From contig CAZBDU010000042.1 in NCBI GenBank assembly GCA_964490725.1, positions 1 through 43,614 on the forward strand: a DNA stretch of 43,614 bases, given 5' to 3'. Below are positions 14,806 to 22,996 of this stretch, piece after piece; the first letter of the stretch is position 1; every line of letters starts with the position of its first letter. This DNA comes from CAZBDU01 sp964490725. Its GTDB lineage: Bacteria > Spirochaetota > Spirochaetia > SZUA-6 > DRHE01. Position numbers and translations under genes: made by a program. The notes below the pieces were generated by a model. That model had not been told where the DNA came from. It saw only the letters and a program-made list of their open reading frames with translations, and did no database searches.

Positions 14806-16462
14806 TCCCGATCAGGAACCACACGCCCAGCACGCTGGCGATCAGATAGCCTCCCAGGCCCACCGCCGGCAGCCCCAGCAGGCGGGGGCCGGCGCCCGCG
14901 GTCATCAGCAGGGAGGAACCTACCGAGATCCCCGCGATCACCACAGCAAAGGCCAGGCGGTTGAAGGACCGGTCCACGTCGCGGATGGAGTCGGTCAACC
15001 CCGTGACCTCCATCTTGATCTTCAGGTTTCCCTGGCGGGCCTTGCGCAGGATTTCCCCGGTTTCCCGCGGCAGGGTATGGATGAGCTGACCCACCTCGTC
15101 CAGCAGGTCGATGGCCTTGCCCCCCTCCAGCCAGCTTGAAAGCCGCTGGAGCCGCACCCGGCGGACGAACGGCTCCGCCAGGTCGAGGATGTCGAACTCG
15201 GGGTTGAGCCGCCGGGCCAGCCCTTCGGCGGTGACGATGACCTTGAGGGTCAGCGCCAGGTCGGCGGGCAGGGTGATCTGATAGCGGCGGATGATGGCGT
15301 GCAGGTCGGAAAGCATCCGTGCCACCGACACGCGGGAGAGGGTGATGTGATGGTAGTAGTTGATCATCCGCAGCAGGTCCTGCCGGAGCTCCGATTCCCG
15401 CACCCACGGCTCGATGGTGTCGAAGCTGTGGAAGACGCGCACGATCTTGTCCGCGTCCCGCTCCACGAAGGCCAGCAGCATCCGCACCAGGGCCAGCTTC
15501 TCCTCCTCGTCGAGAATTCCGACCATGCCGAAGTCCACCGGCGCGATCACCCCGTCGGGGCGGACGATGAAGTTGCCGGGATGAGGGTCGGCGTTGTAGA
15601 CGCCGTCACGGAAGACCTGGGTCAGGATGAAGCGCACCGTGTTGTCCGCCGCCGTCCCTGCGTCCGGTTCGCGGCTGTCGCGGGGAAGCTGCCCGATGCG
15701 TACCCCCTCCACATACTCCATGGTGAGCACCCGCTCGGTGGTGAGCTCCCAGTGAACGGCCGGGATGTGCACGGTCCGCTCGTCCCGGAAGTTGCGCCGG
15801 AACAGCTCCATGGTGCGCCCCTCGTAGGCCAGGTCCAGCTCCAGGGTGATCACCCTGGCGAACTGGTCGACCATCTGCACCGGTCTGTAGATGCGCAGGC
15901 GCGGCAGCGCGCGCTCGATCAGGGAGGCGAAGTCCCGCATGATGGCCAGGTCCACCCGGATCTGCTGCTCGATGCCTGGCCGGCGGATCTTCACGGCCAC
16001 CTCTTCCCCGTCCAGGGTGGCGCCGCGGTGCACCTGGGCGATGGAAGCGGAGGCCACCGGCTCGGGATCGATGCTGCGGAAGCGATCGCGCCAGGAGCCG
16101 TCGAACTCCTGGTTCAGGAGCGGCTCCAGGCGCTCGAAGGACAGAGGGGCGGCTCCGTACTGCAGCCTGGCCAGCTCCCTGGCCACCTCTTCCGGCAGAA
16201 TGTCCGAGCGCAGGCTCAGGATCTGCCCCAGCTTGATGAAGGAGGTCCCCAGCTCTTCGAACAGCAGGCGCAGGCGCTCCCCCGGGGAGAGCTGGCGAAG
16301 GTTGCGCCGCCCGAGGCGCCGGACCGAGCCCACCAGGATCGACCTGCGGGACAACCCCAGGCTGTCCACGACCCAGGCGAATCCGTAGGCCGCGACCTTG
16401 GTGAGAATCTGGCGGTAGCGTCTCAGCTTGCGGAGGCCGCTCTGCGGCCGCGGTAGCAGCAT
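14783..16462 (-). CDS. ABC1/UbiB family atypical kinase
   Basis: A 559-residue ABC1 (UbiB/ADCK) protein. The KxGQ motif is in FIKLGQILSLRSDILPEE. Further blocks are ASIAQVHRG, EVAVKIRRPG (ATP Lys), MEYVEGVRIG, and DPHPGNFIVRPDGVIAPVDF with the catalytic Asp and metal-binding DFG. Two membrane helices end the protein. Family members support isoprenoid-quinone biosynthesis or lipid homeostasis with ATPase-like activity; which applies here is unknown. ATG 16462 follows the FHA stop by 6 bp, so the two form an operon. Confidence 0.93.
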   Translation of the reverse strand: MLLPRPQSGLRKLRRYRQILTKVAAYGFAWVVDSLGLSRRSILVGSVRRLGRRNLRQLSPGERLRLLFEELGTSFIKLGQILSLRSDILPEEVARELARLQYGAAPLSFERLEPLLNQEFDGSWRDRFRSIDPEPVASASIAQVHRGATLDGEEVAVKIRRPGIEQQIRVDLAIMRDFASLIERALPRLRIYRPVQMVDQFARVITLELDLAYEGRTMELFRRNFRDERTVHIPAVHWELTTERVLTMEYVEGVRIGQLPRDSREPDAGTAADNTVRFILTQVFRDGVYNADPHPGNFIVRPDGVIAPVDFGMVGILDEEEKLALVRMLLAFVERDADKIVRVFHSFDTIEPWVRESELRQDLLRMINYYHHITLSRVSVARMLSDLHAIIRRYQITLPADLALTLKVIVTAEGLARRLNPEFDILDLAEPFVRRVRLQRLSSWLEGGKAIDLLDEVGQLIHTLPRETGEILRKARQGNLKIKMEVTGLTDSIRDVDRSFNRLAFAVVIAGISVGSSLLMTAGAGPRLLGLPAVGLGGYLIASVLGVWFLIGIMRSGRL

Positions 16463-16468
16463 GGACGC

Positions 16469-16879
16469 CTACAGCGCTTCCTCCGGCTCCACCGGAGGTT
16501 CCTCCTCCCCCGGCGGTCCCTCGGCAAGCACGTCCTCCTCGGGGTTGAGCGCGGCGGGGTCGAAGCCCTTCCAGAGGAAGCGCAGCTCCGTCTTTCCCAG
16601 CCGCAGGATATCCCCATCCCTCAAGTTCTTCTGGATGTAGGCCTGATCGTTGACCCGGGTCCCGTTGAGGCTGCCCAGATCGATGGCGGTGAAGTGGTCG
16701 CGCCTGAAGACCACCTGGCAGTGCTTGGCGGACACGTAGGCGTCGTCCAGGCGGATGTCGCAGGTCGGGCCCCTTCCCACCGTCACGGTCTTGCCCAGCA
16801 AGGGGAAGGACTTTCCCGCCTCTTCACCCGAGGCAACTTCCAGGAACGCATCATCCGGAAGTGGTGCATCGTCGAGCAT
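16469..16879 (-). CDS. FHA domain protein
   Basis: A 136-residue cytoplasmic protein that is almost only a forkhead-associated domain. The phosphothreonine-binding residues are intact: VTVGRGPTCDIRL (Arg), VSAKHCQVVF (Ser and His) and LGSLNGTRVND (Asn). The two other FHA domains of this region lack some of these, which makes this the best candidate reader of phosphorylation by the neighbouring Ser/Thr kinase. It starts 6 nt after a -10, without a good Shine-Dalgarno, and is divergent from the signalling cluster. Confidence 0.93.
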   Translation of the reverse strand: MLDDAPLPDDAFLEVASGEEAGKSFPLLGKTVTVGRGPTCDIRLDDAYVSAKHCQVVFRRDHFTAIDLGSLNGTRVNDQAYIQKNLRDGDILRLGKTELRFLWKGFDPAALNPEEDVLAEGPPGEEEPPVEPEEAL

Positions 16880-16885
16880 ACCCTA

Positions 16886-16914
16886 ACGATAACGCTCCCT
16901 CTGCTGGTTTTCAA
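16886..16914 (-). promoter_or_regulatory. promoter of the FHA-ABC1 operon, leaderless type
   Basis: Minus strand TTGAAA (16914-16909), 17 bp, TATCGT (16891-16886), then 6 nt to ATG 16879. Confidence 0.6.
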
Positions 16915-16992
16915 GCGCAGGTGGAATTCCGCTCCACTTGGCGGTACCATTAGCTGTGCGTCGATTTCAAAAAAAGACTCTGAGGAGGAGCT

Positions 16993-17526
16993 ATGGGCGA
17001 GAACCTTGATCAGATCCCGGAGAGAGTGCAGGAGCACCTGCGGGAGATCACCCGCAACGCGGGTCTTCCGGATTCGGAGGAATCCGTGGAGGCCATCGCC
17101 GGCGGCTGGCTGGAGAAGCGGGACAGCTTCGACGAGCAGGTGGGCAAGCTGAACATGGAGGAGGTGGACTACCTGGAGCGCGACGATGAGCGCGGGTGTC
17201 TGGCCATGACCTACTCCGGCTCCCTGCTCAACATCGGGCCGCTGCAGGATGGAAAGCGCAAGGTGGAGTACGCCAGCATCGGCCTGCGCAAGGACGTGCC
17301 GGAAACCGCGGTCAAGAACGACTCCGAGCTGGCCTCCGACCTGGAGACGGACCAGCAGGCGGCCTTCTCCGTGGGCCCCATCCGCAAGAGCTCGCCGCTG
17401 TACCGGATGGCCGTCATGCGGGAGGGTGTCTCTGCAGAGGAGCAGGAGGAGACGCTTTCGCAGGCCACCCAGGTGCTGACCGAGGAGTTCGTGGAAGTCA
17501 ACAAGACCCTGATGCTCGAGGAGTAG
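16993..17526 (+). CDS. conserved-looking hypothetical protein at head of signalling cluster
   Basis: A 177-residue acidic, soluble protein that I do not recognise. It has no signal peptide or membrane helix. Helical segments (DQIPERVQEHLREITRNAGL at the start, EEQEETLSQATQVLTEEF at the end) bracket a central region with alternating hydrophobics. The start ATG has GAGGAGGAG upstream. It lies 31 bp before the phosphatase gene on the same strand and may be co-transcribed with it. Possible role as substrate or adaptor of the kinase is speculation from position only. Confidence 0.75.
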   Translation: MGENLDQIPERVQEHLREITRNAGLPDSEESVEAIAGGWLEKRDSFDEQVGKLNMEEVDYLERDDERGCLAMTYSGSLLNIGPLQDGKRKVEYASIGLRKDVPETAVKNDSELASDLETDQQAAFSVGPIRKSSPLYRMAVMREGVSAEEQEETLSQATQVLTEEFVEVNKTLMLEE

Positions 17527-17557
17527 GGCAGGGCAGCCGCCCCTGCGCGCTTCGCCC

Positions 17558-18559
17558 GTGGATGCAGCAACCCTGACAGAGCAGCTTAGAGAGCTGGCGG
17601 AGCGACCCCAGCCGCCGGCCGCCGAAGAGCTGGAAAGCCGGCTGGAGGCGGCCCTGGCCGTCCTGGCGAGCGAGGAGGCCGGGCTGCGGCCGCCGGACAG
17701 CTGGGGGCGGCCCGGAGGGATCGTCTACCTGGATCCCGGCCTGCCCACCGCGATCGTTCCGGATCTGCACGCACGGCTGGACTTCTTCCGAACGCTCATG
17801 GAGTACCGGCGGGAGGGCGGTGCGTCGGTGGCGGAAAGGCTGGCGGAGGGCCGGATGCAGGTGGTCTGCGTCGGCGACGGCTTCCACGCCGAAGGCAGGG
17901 CGGCGGCGCGCTGGCGGGCGGCCTTCGAAGAGTACCTGGGAGGATTCCAGCAGCGGCCCCACATGGACCAGGAGATGCGGGAGAGCCTGGGGCTCATGGA
18001 GATGGTCATGGCCGCCAAGTGCGCCTTTCCCTCCCATTTCCACTTTCTCAAAGGCAACCACGAGAACATCACCAACGAGCTGGGGGAAGGAAACTATCCC
18101 TTCCGCAAGTTCGCCCACGAGGGTATCATGGTGGCGCACTACATGAACCTGGTGTACGGGCCCGAGCTGGTGGCCAGCTTCGCCCTTCTAGAAAAGAGCT
18201 TTCCGCTCCTGGCGGTGGGCGGGGCGTTCCTGGTCTCCCACGCGGAGCCGGAAAGCTTCTTCGAACGCGACAGGCTGGTAGACTATCGGGAAGACCCCGA
18301 AGTGGTCTACGGGCTGACCTGGACGGACAACGACGCCGCCGAGCCGGGAAGCGTGGAGCAGATGCTGCTTCACTACCTGGGCCGAGACGAAGGTCTGTAT
18401 TTCGGGGGCCACCGTCCGGTGGGCGGCCTGTACGGGCTGCGGGCCGGGGGAAGGTACGTGCAGATCCACAATCCTGGCCGCTTCGGCATCGCCTGGGTGG
18501 AGCCGGGCCGGCCGTTTCGGCCGGAGGAAGACATGGTCGACATCGGGGAGGAACGGTAG
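17558..18559 (+). CDS. PPP-family metallophosphatase-like protein
   Basis: A 333-residue protein with the ordered motifs of PPP/calcineurin-like phosphatases: PDLHAR (for GDxHG), VGDGFHAEGR (for GDxxDRG), FLKGNHENI (GNHE), LVSHAEP (metal-binding His) and GGHRPVGG. Metal-ligand His and Asn are kept, but the second motif has EGR in place of DRG. It lies 5 bp before a Ser/Thr kinase gene, so it is a natural candidate for the opposing phosphoprotein phosphatase. Start GTG 17558 lacks a clear Shine-Dalgarno; coupling to the upstream gene is possible. Confidence 0.82.
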   Translation: MDAATLTEQLRELAERPQPPAAEELESRLEAALAVLASEEAGLRPPDSWGRPGGIVYLDPGLPTAIVPDLHARLDFFRTLMEYRREGGASVAERLAEGRMQVVCVGDGFHAEGRAAARWRAAFEEYLGGFQQRPHMDQEMRESLGLMEMVMAAKCAFPSHFHFLKGNHENITNELGEGNYPFRKFAHEGIMVAHYMNLVYGPELVASFALLEKSFPLLAVGGAFLVSHAEPESFFERDRLVDYREDPEVVYGLTWTDNDAAEPGSVEQMLLHYLGRDEGLYFGGHRPVGGLYGLRAGGRYVQIHNPGRFGIAWVEPGRPFRPEEDMVDIGEER

Positions 18560-18564
18560 AAGCG

Positions 18565-20448
18565 ATGGCGCGCACCCCCGCGCAGATCGGCAAGTACAAG
18601 ATCGTCTCCCTCCTGGCCGAGGGGGGTATGGGCGCGGTCTACAAGGCCCAGCACCCCACCCTCAACCGCTTCGTCGTGCTCAAGAAGCTGGCCCTGCGGG
18701 GCAGCAGCTCCTTTGCGGAGCGCTTCCTGCGGGAGGCGCGCATCATGATGGACTTCAAGACCGAGCACATCGTCAACGTCTACGACCACTTCAAGGAGAA
18801 GTCCTTCTATTACATCGTGGAGGAGTACATCGAGGGGCTCTCGCTGGACAAGCTGATCAGGCGGGAGCGCTACCTGCCCAATGACGTGGCGCTTCTGATC
18901 TTCCGTGACTGCTGCCGCGCCCTGAAGTACGCCCACGAACAGGGGGTCGTGCACCGGGACATCAAGCCCGGCAACATCCTGATCGGCAGGTCCGGGCAGG
19001 TGAAGCTGTCGGACTTCGGCATCGCCACTTCCCACGAGGAGGAGGAGGCCGGGCTGACCCGGGAGGGGATGACCCTGGGAACGGTCTCCTACATGCCGCC
19101 GGAGCAGATCCGCAACTCCCGCGGCGTGGACCGCCGCGCCGACATCTACGCCCTGGGGGCCATGCTCTACGAAATGGTCACCGGCAAGCCGCCCTTCCCC
19201 GGCAACTTCAGCCCGGAGACCATCATGCTCATCCAGCGGGGACGGTACCGGCCGGTGCAGCGGGTGAATCCCCGCGTCTCGCCCCTGGTGCGCCGCCTCA
19301 TCCGGCGCGCCATGCGCACCCGCCCCGGGCGCCGCTTCCAGAACGTCGGCGAGATCCTCCGCCTCCTGGACCGCTACTTCCTGCGCAAGGACCCCGCGGC
19401 GGTGGACAACGCGCTGCGGCGCGTCATGGCCCGCGAGGAGCTGGGCCGGCTTCCGGCCCGCCGGCTGTCGCCCCTGCGGACCGCCTTCACCGTCCTTGGA
19501 GTCCTGCTGGTGCTGGTGGGGGCCGCCTACTATCTGCTGTTGGAGCGCGGATACCTGTACGAGTTCCTGATGGCGGATCGCTACGGGGCCCTGACCGTGC
19601 GGGCGCTGGTGGAACAGGGCGTTCGGGGAGGGGCGGCGCCCTCGATCCGGGCGCGGCTGTTCGCCCGCCAGGGGTCTGAGTTCGTGCCCCTGGAGGAGCC
19701 TTCCTTCCGCTTCCGCGAGACGCAGGCCGGCGCCACCGAACAGCTCGAGGCGTTTCAGTCGCGCAGGGTGTACCTGCGGAGCGGCAGCTATCGATTGCTG
19801 GTCTCCCTGGAGAACCGGCTGTACCTCCAGGTGTTCCACCTGGATCCCCGCACCCTTCAGCGGCGCTCGGTGGGCACCTTTGCGGGCCGCAGGATCGATG
19901 TCCGTCTGCCCCAGGCTGCGCCGCGGCCCCTTACCCTGCGCTACACGGTGCGCAACGGCGCCGACGGAACGGACATCACCGCCGGCACCGCCTTCAGCAT
20001 CCAGCGCGGCGGCCGCTGGCTGCGAAGGGAGCAGTTCGGCCGGCTCCTGTCCGGCCGCAGCTACCGCTTCAGGCTCCAGCACCCGCACTACTACAGCCGG
20101 GAGATGGAGGTGGCCGTGGACACCTACCAGAGCGAGCTGGTGCTGGAAGCGGAGCTGGTGCCGGTGGAGGGGACGCTGTCGATAGAGGCGGAGGTTGAGG
20201 GGCTGCGGTTGCTGCTGAACGGGTCCCCCTACTATCTGCCCGGCGGCCAGAACACGGAGGTCCGCCGGCTGGCCCCCACCCGCCGGGGGACCCGCAGCCT
20301 GGCCCTGGCTCCAGGGAAGTACCAGCTCACGGTGGAGCGGGGCAGCGACGTGCGGGGGCTGGCGGTGGAGGTGCCTTCGGGAGGAGAGGTGACGGTGCGG
20401 GTGGGACAGGTTGAGGGCGGCCGGCTCCTGCTGGAGCGGGTGCGGTGA
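18565..20448 (+). CDS. transmembrane serine/threonine protein kinase
   Basis: A 627-residue Hanks-type kinase. Catalytic domain about 8-270: G-loop LLAEGGMGAVYKA, ATP Lys in VVLKKL, Glu in FLREARIM, HRDIKPGNI, DFG in KLSDFGIA, and GTVSYMPPEQ. It is an RD kinase and looks active. A single membrane helix (TAFTVLGVLLVLVGAAYYLLL, about 306-326) precedes a 300-residue extracytoplasmic region of repeated beta-rich segments with no PASTA or known sensor signature. Start ATG 18565 has GGGGAGGAA upstream. It belongs to the phosphatase-kinase-FHA-VWA cluster. Confidence 0.95.
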   Translation: MARTPAQIGKYKIVSLLAEGGMGAVYKAQHPTLNRFVVLKKLALRGSSSFAERFLREARIMMDFKTEHIVNVYDHFKEKSFYYIVEEYIEGLSLDKLIRRERYLPNDVALLIFRDCCRALKYAHEQGVVHRDIKPGNILIGRSGQVKLSDFGIATSHEEEEAGLTREGMTLGTVSYMPPEQIRNSRGVDRRADIYALGAMLYEMVTGKPPFPGNFSPETIMLIQRGRYRPVQRVNPRVSPLVRRLIRRAMRTRPGRRFQNVGEILRLLDRYFLRKDPAAVDNALRRVMAREELGRLPARRLSPLRTAFTVLGVLLVLVGAAYYLLLERGYLYEFLMADRYGALTVRALVEQGVRGGAAPSIRARLFARQGSEFVPLEEPSFRFRETQAGATEQLEAFQSRRVYLRSGSYRLLVSLENRLYLQVFHLDPRTLQRRSVGTFAGRRIDVRLPQAAPRPLTLRYTVRNGADGTDITAGTAFSIQRGGRWLRREQFGRLLSGRSYRFRLQHPHYYSREMEVAVDTYQSELVLEAELVPVEGTLSIEAEVEGLRLLLNGSPYYLPGGQNTEVRRLAPTRRGTRSLALAPGKYQLTVERGSDVRGLAVEVPSGGEVTVRVGQVEGGRLLLERVR

Positions 20449-20467
20449 AGGTGGAGGAGGAGAAGCG

Positions 20468-21358
20468 ATGTCGGTGACGCTGCGACGGGTCATCCTGTGC
20501 GTGCTCGGGGTGCTGGCGGGGCTGGCGGCCTGGCCGGTGGTGGAGCTGGCGCTGTTTCACCAGTCCGGTTTCCCCTCGTACCTGGCCTTCAGCATGGCGC
20601 TGGGCGCCGTGGTCGGGCTGGTGTTCGGGGGCGCCTTCGGCGCTTCGGAGGGCATTTTCGCGGCGATCCGCATCCGTGCGCTCCGCGGCGCCCTGACCGG
20701 GGCGGTGGTGGGCGTGGCGGGCGGAATCGTGGGGTTCCTGGTGGGTCAGGCGGCGCTGTTCCTGCTGGGGAATCTGGCTTTCCGCTCCTACCAGAGCCTC
20801 ACCCGGGTGGCGCTGCCGGTGGCGCGGGCCATCGGCTGGGCCGTCCTGGGCGTGTTCATCGGTATGAGCGAGGGAGTGCGGGCCCTCTCGCCCAAGAAGG
20901 CTGGCATCGGTGCCCTGGGAGGGCTGGCGGGAGGGCTGGTCGGGGGCTTTCTGCTGGAGTACGCGCGGGTTCTCTTTCCCCGCCTTCCCTACGTCCGGCT
21001 TGCGGGGCTGCTGCTGTTCGGAGCGCTCATCGGCCTGTTCTACGGGCTGGTGGAGCGCCGCCTTGCCTTCGGGGTGCTGCGGGTGCTGAACGGCAGCCTC
21101 AAGGGCAGGGAGTTCTTGATCACCGTCAGCCGGATGCGGATCGGAGCATCCCGCCGGGCGGACCTGGCGCTCCCCGGCTACGAGGGAGTGGCGGCGGTGC
21201 ACGCCCTGCTGCTGACCCACCGGGAGGAGGTGATCCTGCGCCGGGCCGCGAAGGAGCACCCGCTGTACGTGAACGAGGCGCCGGTGCAGGAACAACGCCT
21301 GAAGTTCGAGGATGTCCTCAAGGTGGGCGCGGCCAAGCTGTTCTACAAGGTCCAGTGA
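20468..21358 (+). CDS. polytopic membrane protein with C-terminal degenerate FHA domain
   Basis: A 296-residue protein. Residues 1-200 hold about six glycine-rich membrane helices, with repeated G-x-x-x-G packing. The last 90 residues have an FHA-like pattern (EFLITVSRMRIGASRRADLAL, then AAVHALLLTH). The phosphothreonine-binding Arg (IGR) is Ala (IGA), and the SxxH Ser is Ala, so it may bind without needing phosphorylation. Start ATG 20468 follows GGAGGAGG. Same operon as the kinase (19 bp gap). Confidence 0.8.
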   Translation: MSVTLRRVILCVLGVLAGLAAWPVVELALFHQSGFPSYLAFSMALGAVVGLVFGGAFGASEGIFAAIRIRALRGALTGAVVGVAGGIVGFLVGQAALFLLGNLAFRSYQSLTRVALPVARAIGWAVLGVFIGMSEGVRALSPKKAGIGALGGLAGGLVGGFLLEYARVLFPRLPYVRLAGLLLFGALIGLFYGLVERRLAFGVLRVLNGSLKGREFLITVSRMRIGASRRADLALPGYEGVAAVHALLLTHREEVILRRAAKEHPLYVNEAPVQEQRLKFEDVLKVGAAKLFYKVQ

Positions 21359-21371
21359 GGAGGGTGAAGAC

Positions 21372-22967
21372 ATGAATCCGAGGGTTCGTTTCGCCATCGC
21401 CTGCGCCGCGCTGGCGCTGGTCGTCACGGCGGCCGCCACCGGGGACAACATCACCATCTCGCAGATCGATGCCTCGCGGCTGCTGCTCAACCAGACGGTG
21501 ACTCTCTATCTGAGCGTCACCGACGCCCAGGGGCGTCCCCGGGAGAACGTGAGCCCGGACAGCTTCGCGGTCCAGGAATCCCCCGACGGGAGGGTCTTCC
21601 GGCCGGTCCCGGAGGTGCTGCGGGTCCAGGCCGGAGGCAATCGCCTGGAGGGAATCAACTTTCTGCTCCTCATCGACAACTCCGGCAGCATGTACGACAC
21701 TCTGGCCGGCAAGCAGACGGAGAACGACGCCGAGCGCCGCATCACCCTGGCCGAGAGGGCCATCCGCGAGTTCGTAGCCAGCGTCACCAACCCCAGGGAT
21801 GCGGTGGGGCTGGCGGTGTTCAACACCGACCACACCTTGCTGGTGCCGCCCGTGCGGGGTCAGACCCAGGTGGGGGACTTCCTGAAGCGGATCAGCCGGC
21901 CCGGGAGCGAGCAGGCCTACACCGAGCTGTACGCCTCGATCCTTCTGTCCGCTCGCGATCTGAGCGCGGCCGGTGGGCGCAAGGTCCTGATCGTGCTCTC
22001 CGACGGGGAGAACTACCCCTACCTGCAGTACAGCGGCAAGGAGCACCCCCGCTTTGGGCGGCGGGTCTTCCGGTACAGCGAGGACATCGAGGAGTGCCAG
22101 CGCGAGGGCATCTCCGTGTTTGCCATCAACTTCGGCCGCGAGAAGGACCCTCACCTGGCCAGCATCGCGGTGGAGACCGGCGGGGCCGTGTTCGACGCGG
22201 CGGACGAGCAGCAGCTGGGCGGCGTGTACGCGGCCATCCGCGAGCGGGTGCTGAAGGAAGTGGTGCTCGCCTACCGGGCCACCATGGAGCCGGCGGAACG
22301 GAAGCACGTGCGGGTGGACTACGCGGGCCCCGGGGGAAAGGCCACTGCAACCCGCTTCTACTTCGCCAGCACCCTCTTCGGCCTGCCCCAGGACCGGCTC
22401 GGCCTGTGGCTGCTTCTGCCCCTGATCCTGGGCCTGGGCCTGATCGTGGCCCTGGTCTTCCTGCGTCTGGACCGCCGGCGCGGGCGGCCCAGCCTGGAGG
22501 TGCTGTACGCTCCGGGGCGGGCCTCCACAAGGGTGTTCGACCTGGGCTCGGGCAGAACCGTGATCGGAGGCAGCGACAGGGCGGACCTCACCATCGCGGG
22601 CGTGCCCACGGTGCGGGACAACCACGCCACGGTGGTCTACGACGAGAAGAAGAAGAGCTACACCGTCATGGCGGAGGGCGGCGAGGTGACGGTCAACAAC
22701 CGGCCGGTCCGTTCCCGGCAGCTTCAGTCCGGGGACGTGATCAACGTCGGCGGGGCCACCATCGTCTTCGACGAGGCATCACCGCCCGCCGGCGGCGCCG
22801 GAGGCGGCGGCAAGAAAGGGCCGACCGGGCAGCGCAGCCGGGAGGAGCGGCCGCAAGGCAGGGAAAGGAAGGGCGGAGAGCGGCGGGGACCCCGGCCGCG
22901 GGAAGAGCGGAGGCCGGCCCGCCGGGGGCGGAGCGGGAGGAGCGAGCGCGGGAAGAAGAAGCCCTAG
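21372..22967 (+). CDS. exported von Willebrand factor A protein with transmembrane helix and FHA domain
   Basis: A 531-residue protein. Signal peptide (about 1-24). A VWA domain follows with MIDAS motif LLIDNSGSMYD and the later metal-site LSDG. A membrane helix (LLLPLILGLGLIVALVFL, about 340-360) is followed by a cytoplasmic FHA domain (TVIGGSDRADLTI, NHATVVYDEKK, VTVNNRPV), again lacking the Arg of IGR. The last 65 residues are extremely rich in Arg, Gly, Lys and Pro. A layout of extracytoplasmic VWA and cytoplasmic FHA suits signal relay across the membrane with the neighbouring kinase. Confidence 0.9.
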   Translation: MNPRVRFAIACAALALVVTAAATGDNITISQIDASRLLLNQTVTLYLSVTDAQGRPRENVSPDSFAVQESPDGRVFRPVPEVLRVQAGGNRLEGINFLLLIDNSGSMYDTLAGKQTENDAERRITLAERAIREFVASVTNPRDAVGLAVFNTDHTLLVPPVRGQTQVGDFLKRISRPGSEQAYTELYASILLSARDLSAAGGRKVLIVLSDGENYPYLQYSGKEHPRFGRRVFRYSEDIEECQREGISVFAINFGREKDPHLASIAVETGGAVFDAADEQQLGGVYAAIRERVLKEVVLAYRATMEPAERKHVRVDYAGPGGKATATRFYFASTLFGLPQDRLGLWLLLPLILGLGLIVALVFLRLDRRRGRPSLEVLYAPGRASTRVFDLGSGRTVIGGSDRADLTIAGVPTVRDNHATVVYDEKKKSYTVMAEGGEVTVNNRPVRSRQLQSGDVINVGGATIVFDEASPPAGGAGGGGKKGPTGQRSREERPQGRERKGGERRGPRPREERRPARRGRSGRSERGKKKP

Positions 22968-22996
22968 CGGGCCCGGCGGCGAGGGTAGGTGAGGCC

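Noticed and set aside
18373..20493. 706-codon open frame opposite the kinase gene
   Set aside because: Antisense shadow of a gene with complete kinase motifs.
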